Below are positions 13,007 through 14,254 of a stretch of 14,254 bases of DNA, in pieces. Both the position numbers and the translations under genes were made by a program. The notes beneath the pieces were generated by a model, which saw only the letters and a program-made list of their open reading frames with translations, ran no database searches and was not told where the DNA came from. The stretch is from Syntrophales bacterium (lineage in GTDB: Bacteria; Desulfobacterota; Syntrophia; Syntrophales; UBA2210): positions 1 through 14,254 of the forward strand of contig JAUSPK010000165.1 of the NCBI GenBank assembly GCA_030655735.1, given 5' to 3'. Position 1 is the stretch's first letter; every line of letters begins with the position of its first letter.

Positions 13007-14209
13007 TCATAATGTGTTTCCGAACAGAGCCACGCTGACAACGCTCATGCAGGGGAACCCCCCCAGATTGTGTGTCAGGCCTATCCTGGGATTTTCAAGC
13101 TGCCTCTCCCCCGCTTTCCCCTGGAGCTGTGTGTATTCCTCATAGATCATCCTGAGGCCTGATGCCCCTATCGGGTGGCCGAAGCATTTCAGACCACCGT
13201 CGGTCTGGCAGGGTATCTGGCCGTCAAGGTCGAAGAAGCCCGCCTCGATGTCATGGATGGCCTTTCCCCGGGGAGATATCTGGAGGTCTTCGTACGTGGA
13301 GAGCTCCGTGATGGAAAAACAGTCATGTACCTCCATCATGCTGATTTCTTCGCGGGGATTTGTTATGCCGGCCTCCTTGAAGGCCGCGCATCCGGCCCGA
13401 TAGGTGGGCATGACGTGGGTGCCGTCCCACTTCTGGTGCGCCATCTCCTCCCCCGAGGAGACGGCTATCTGCAGCCCCTTGACGTAGACGGGGTCTTTCC
13501 TGAAGTCCTTGGCCTTATCAGCGCGGCAGACGATGGCACACGCGGCCCCATCGCTCACGCCGCAGCAGTCAAAGAGTCCAAGGGGCCAGGCTATTATCGG
13601 GGCGTTCATGATCTTTTCGATGGAAACCTCGCTCCTCAGGTGCGCCTTGGGGCTCAGTGTGCCGTTATGGTGACTCTTTGACGATATGTGCGCCAGCGCC
13701 CTCTTCCCCTCCTCTGGGGAGAGGCCGTATTTTTCGAAGTATGCCGTTGCCAGCATGGCGAACCCGCCCGGGGCCGTGAGATTGGCAAAGATGGCCCTGT
13801 TCTGCGATCCCAGCAGGTTGCCGAAGTCGGGAAGGCCGCCGTACCCGGTGTCTTTCAGCTTTTCAACCCCCATAGCCAGTGCGATGTCGCACGCACCCGA
13901 AGCCACCGCATAGCAGGCGCCGCGAAAGGATTCCGTCCCGCTGGCACAGAAATTCTCCACCCTGGTCGCCGGAATAAAGGGCAGCTTCAGGGTCTTTGTC
14001 AGTGACAGGGCACTCTTGCCCACGTTGACCTCATCGAAACAGGTTCCGAACCATGCGGCATCTATATCTTCTTTATCTATACCGGCATCGTGCAGGGCAT
14101 CCTGAAACGCATCGACCATCAGATCGGATGCGTCTTTATCCCACAGCTCACCGAAGGTGGTGCACCCCATACCTATTATGGCTACCTCATTTTTTATTCC
14201 TTTTGCCAT
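13007..14209 (-). CDS. Thiolase, SCP2-type (acetyl-CoA acetyltransferase family)
   Basis: Thiolases cleave 3-oxoacyl-CoA with CoA to release acetyl-CoA, the last beta-oxidation step. At 400 residues this belongs to the SCP2/archaeal-like subgroup rather than the classical FadA type. C88 in NFCASGTES is the acyl-carrying nucleophile. H295-D-C-F, H345 in KCFGHPIGASG, and H380-N-L-G-G follow in the order typical of this subgroup. No lipid-transfer domain is fused to it. The ATG at 14209 is preceded at good spacing by AAGGAG. It is first of three co-oriented beta-oxidation genes in the window; anything upstream lies beyond the right edge. Some members of this subgroup work with a partner small DUF35-type protein (OB-fold), and none is seen here, so substrate and exact reaction are uncertain. 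Confidence 0.92.
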   Translation of the reverse strand: MAKGIKNEVAIIGMGCTTFGELWDKDASDLMVDAFQDALHDAGIDKEDIDAAWFGTCFDEVNVGKSALSLTKTLKLPFIPATRVENFCASGTESFRGACYAVASGACDIALAMGVEKLKDTGYGGLPDFGNLLGSQNRAIFANLTAPGGFAMLATAYFEKYGLSPEEGKRALAHISSKSHHNGTLSPKAHLRSEVSIEKIMNAPIIAWPLGLFDCCGVSDGAACAIVCRADKAKDFRKDPVYVKGLQIAVSSGEEMAHQKWDGTHVMPTYRAGCAAFKEAGITNPREEISMMEVHDCFSITELSTYEDLQISPRGKAIHDIEAGFFDLDGQIPCQTDGGLKCFGHPIGASGLRMIYEEYTQLQGKAGERQLENPRIGLTHNLGGFPCMSVVSVALFGNTL

Positions 14210-14254
14210 CGTATATCTCCTTTTTCACAGATTGATGGATTGCGGGTTTTTGAA

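Noticed and set aside
14207..14222. AAGGAGATATAC ribosome site before the thiolase gene, nearly identical to the one in common expression vectors
   Set aside because: The match stops after a dozen bases and the flanks are natural intergenic sequence, so this is a coincidental good ribosome site, not vector contamination.

Overview
The window looks like ordinary chromosome from an anaerobic bacterium. The most likely source is a deltaproteobacterium / Desulfobacterota of the Syntrophus-like fatty-acid or aromatic-acid degrading kind. This is an inference from gene content: an oxygen-sensitive class III ribonucleotide reductase, a beta-oxidation cluster with an SCP2-type thiolase, and a PAS/GAF/HD-GYP sensor of a type I associate with that group. 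No ribosomal RNA or other taxonomic marker is present. I found no tRNA, CRISPR array, insertion sequence or phage gene. Almost all of the window is coding, and no gap exceeds 300 bases.

Left part (1-2850, minus strand): nrdD (class III ribonucleotide reductase) is followed one base later by its radical-SAM activase nrdG, which runs off the left edge. The nrdD promoter (TTGACG-N17-TACTAT) is overlaid by two boxes resembling the NrdR repressor site, exactly 32 bp apart.

Middle left (3045-5955, plus strand): purB (adenylosuccinate lyase, TTG start) runs divergently from nrdD. Its last 14 bases overlap a small lipoprotein gene of unknown function. A separate transcription unit follows: a SAM-dependent methyltransferase behind a strong promoter (TTGACA-N18-TATACT). 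That promoter is flanked by a box differing at only one of 15 positions from the nrdD box, so the two units may share a regulator.

Centre (5978-10458, minus strand): two genes overlap at ATGA. The first encodes a large PilZ protein with an acyltransferase-like C-terminal half. The second encodes a membrane-anchored sensor (V4R-like input, two membrane helices, GAF, PAS, HD-GYP) with an intact cyclic-di-GMP phosphodiesterase active site. Together they look like a c-di-GMP signalling module: one protein degrades the messenger and the other responds to it. The 259-base leader in front of the pair contains inverted repeats that could form a pseudoknot.

Right part (10718-14209, minus strand): SCP2-type thiolase, 3-hydroxyacyl-CoA dehydrogenase and acyl-CoA dehydrogenase. 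These are three of the four beta-oxidation steps; no enoyl-CoA hydratase is in the window. The gaps between them are 125 and 157 bases, and the second carries a possible internal promoter and a perfect palindrome.

I did not find a clearly new multi-gene system. The best leads are the shared nrdD/methyltransferase operator, the PilZ-acyltransferase/HD-GYP pair and the structured leader in front of it.
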